NCBI GenBank assembly: GCA_002455915.1
Contig: DKLU01000116.1
Location: 1-14,763 of the forward strand
Length of the DNA stretch: 14,763 bases
Source of the DNA: Chryseobacterium sp. UBA6632
GTDB taxonomy: Bacteria > Bacteroidota > Bacteroidia > Flavobacteriales > Weeksellaceae
Reading direction: 5' to 3'
In this document: positions 13,028-14,763 of the stretch, piece by piece
How the letters are laid out: the number at the start of each line of letters is the position of its first letter
Numbering within the stretch: the stretch's first letter is position 1
Notes under the pieces: generated by a model
Databases searched by the model: none
The model's input: only the letters and a program-made list of their open reading frames with translations
What the model was told of the DNA's origin: nothing
Translations under genes and position numbers: made by a program

Positions 13028-14620
13028 ATGAAGCAAAATCTTTACCTGTTTTTTCTTTTCTTTTCACTTCATTTTTTTTATGCTCAAAACAATTCCATTT
13101 CTCCAAAAAATATAGATCAGCAACTTGCTCAATTCGGCGACAAAAGCGCATCTGAGGATGATATAAAAAAGCTGGAACAAATTATCAAAGCTTCAACAGA
13201 AATCAATTATAAAAAAGGAATCATCGATGGGAAGATGAAATTACTTTTCGCTTATGCTACCAATGCTGATTACAAAAAAATACTCGAAACGATAAAGGAA
13301 ATTGAAGCCTTAGATCCTACAGATAATGTGCATTTAGCAGTTCTTAATATCGATAAATCGATTGTAAACAAAGAGATGGGATTAGAAAAAGAAGCCTTGC
13401 AAAACCTTCATGATGCTATAGAATATTCAAAACTGATAAAAGATCCCGATCAAAGACATCTGAAACTAGCAAATTGTTACAGTAGAATAGCCCTATATTA
13501 CGATTACAAATCACCCGATTCTTTGATCAGCAATCTGAAAAAGCAGCGTAAAGAAATCGATCAGTTAAGCGAAGTTAATCCTAAAACAAAAATAAAAAAG
13601 CATAGTTTAATTGTTCAAAATAATATAAATATTGGCAATTATTATGTAGGTGTTGTGCAGCCAATGCGTTTAGATCTTGCTGAGCCCTATTATATGGGAG
13701 CATACGCCTACAGAACGACACATCCTGAAATTTTTGAAAAATCTGCCATGGAAATTTTAAAAGGTGTAGGGCGTTTTTATCTTGAAAAAAAAGAATTTCA
13801 GAAGTGTATAGAAATGGCTAATGAGGTGATTGCAAGAGAAAAAATCAATAAAAATCCCGTTCACAGATTATACGGCTTTCAACTTTTAGCAGATTCTAAT
13901 GAAGAATTAAAAAACTCGAAAGAGCAGGCAAAATATACCCTGATGTACGCGAAATTGCTCGACAGTCTTAATCAGGTTGCTAAAAAGGAAGTAGGAAAAG
14001 AAGTAGACCAACTGATTACAAAAGCAAAAAAAGAAAAAGATAATGAACATAATTCTAACCTCAAAAACATTTTTTTTTGGATCGGCAGTTTTATCTTAAT
14101 CATCACTTTGGGAATATGGCTTTATTGGAAAGATAAAAATAAAAAATTAAAAAACAGTTATCACCATCTTATTGAAAAACTTAATGATAAAACCCATCTG
14201 CAACAAATTGTTGTAGAGGAAATCAGCAATGAAACAGAACCCAAAACTTCCCTCAAGATTTCAGAAGAAACTATAAAATCGGTTCTTGCAAAAATGGAAA
14301 AATTTGAAGCTTCTGAAAAATTCCTGAAAAAAGATATTACCCTTACTTGGTTTGCCAATTATCTGAATGTAAATCCCAAATACCTTTCACCTATCATTAA
14401 AGCCCATAAAAACAATAACTTCAATGGTTATATCAATAAATTACGAATAGATTATATCATTAGAAAATTATATGAAAATCCGGTGTACAGAGAATACAAA
14501 GTGAGCTATCTTGCCGAAGAATGTGGATACGCTTCTCCTCAGGTTTTTGCTTTGGCATTCAAAAAAGAAACAGAGATTACCCCTTCTTATTTCATCGAAA
14601 ATCTAAAAAACAACAATTAA
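13028..14620 (+). CDS. Membrane-spanning TPR/AraC-type transcription regulator
   Basis: This 530-aa protein combines an N-terminal signal peptide (MKQNLYLFFLFFSLHFFYAQ, 1-20), a helical TPR-like region (about 40-320), one transmembrane helix (347-367, IFFWIGSFILIITLGIWLYW), a linker with coiled-coil character and a C-terminal AraC-family domain. The first helix-turn-helix is around 438-460 (LTWFANYLNVNPKYLSPIIK) and the second around 491-513 (VSYLAEECGYASPQVFALAFKK), ending with TPSYFIENL. The topology places the TPR part in the periplasm and the DNA-binding part in the cytoplasm, so it would sense an envelope signal and act directly on DNA. This architecture is common in flavobacteria. It is divergent from the 196-aa/giant genes and could control them or itself; the sequence does not prove this. 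A 9-T run at 14070-14078 precedes the membrane helix. Confidence 0.85.
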   Translation: MKQNLYLFFLFFSLHFFYAQNNSISPKNIDQQLAQFGDKSASEDDIKKLEQIIKASTEINYKKGIIDGKMKLLFAYATNADYKKILETIKEIEALDPTDNVHLAVLNIDKSIVNKEMGLEKEALQNLHDAIEYSKLIKDPDQRHLKLANCYSRIALYYDYKSPDSLISNLKKQRKEIDQLSEVNPKTKIKKHSLIVQNNINIGNYYVGVVQPMRLDLAEPYYMGAYAYRTTHPEIFEKSAMEILKGVGRFYLEKKEFQKCIEMANEVIAREKINKNPVHRLYGFQLLADSNEELKNSKEQAKYTLMYAKLLDSLNQVAKKEVGKEVDQLITKAKKEKDNEHNSNLKNIFFWIGSFILIITLGIWLYWKDKNKKLKNSYHHLIEKLNDKTHLQQIVVEEISNETEPKTSLKISEETIKSVLAKMEKFEASEKFLKKDITLTWFANYLNVNPKYLSPIIKAHKNNNFNGYINKLRIDYIIRKLYENPVYREYKVSYLAEECGYASPQVFALAFKKETEITPSYFIENLKNNN

Positions 14621-14645
14621 GGATTTTTTAGATTAAAATTATATT

Positions 14646-14684
14646 AAAAAATGCCCGTAAATTCTTAGATTTACGGGCATTTTT
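14646..14684 (+). terminator. Terminator after the regulator gene
   Basis: A perfect 12-bp stem, ATGCCCGTAAAT (14651-14662) and ATTTACGGGCAT (14669-14680), has a 6-base loop and is flanked by AAAAA and TTTT. It can act in both directions. Nothing recognisable follows up to the window end. Confidence 0.85.
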
Positions 14685-14763
14685 ATCTCAACGATACAGT
14701 GAAATATAAAAGCAAAAATCATACCTCACTTCACATTGATTTAAAATTAAAAATTTTATTTTA

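Noticed and set aside
1..14763. tRNA, rRNA or insertion-sequence transposase genes
   Set aside because: No cloverleaf, rRNA-like segment or transposase-like frame was recognised in any part of the window.

Overview
The window looks like chromosomal DNA of a flavobacterium, most likely Chryseobacterium or a close Weeksellaceae relative. The DNA is AT-rich, start codons follow A-rich leaders without Shine-Dalgarno sequences, and two genes have a Bacteroidetes-type -7 box (TANNTTTG). The protein types also fit: KYGITL/LamG repeat giants, a TPR-transmembrane-AraC regulator and YDTT-type C-terminal modules. The assignment comes from recognising families by eye, not from a search.

Left part (1-3960), plus strand. 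A 575-base gene-free stretch holds a small hairpin repeat, a degenerate array with about 11-bp spacing, a GC-rich inverted repeat and a promoter/operator-like region. It is followed by a tight cluster: an OxdC-like bicupin oxalate decarboxylase, a DUF1275/YoaK six-helix membrane protein starting 5 bases later, and a cytoplasmic DsbA-like CPYC thioredoxin-fold protein. After an inverted repeat with 7-bp-periodic arms comes a separately promoted alpha/beta-hydrolase of the cofactor-free haloperoxidase/perhydrolase type, closed by a strong terminator.

Middle (3961-12439), minus strand. Reading leftwards, the genes are a 196-aa basic membrane protein of unknown function, a 2249-aa secreted giant built of five ~420-aa units (LamG-like half plus a conserved beta-rich half), and a 173-aa secreted protein with two YDTT modules. 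The giant ends in the same kind of YDTT module. A terminator lies between the giant and the 173-aa gene, and another lies after the 173-aa gene. The giant is probably a cell-surface or extracellular protein, but no T9SS sorting domain is visible.

Right part (12440-14763), plus strand. A 588-base AT-rich divergent region with two long inverted repeats separates the minus-strand genes from a membrane-spanning regulator with signal peptide, periplasmic helical (TPR-like) domain, one transmembrane helix and a cytoplasmic AraC-type DNA-binding domain. This regulator is a natural candidate, though only by position, to control the divergent surface-protein genes. A perfect 12-bp terminator hairpin follows it.

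The most interesting items are the giant protein with its reshuffled half-modules, its link to the adjacent YDTT protein and the divergent membrane regulator, the 11-bp-phased array at the left end, and a hairpin repeat family whose copies show compensatory base changes.
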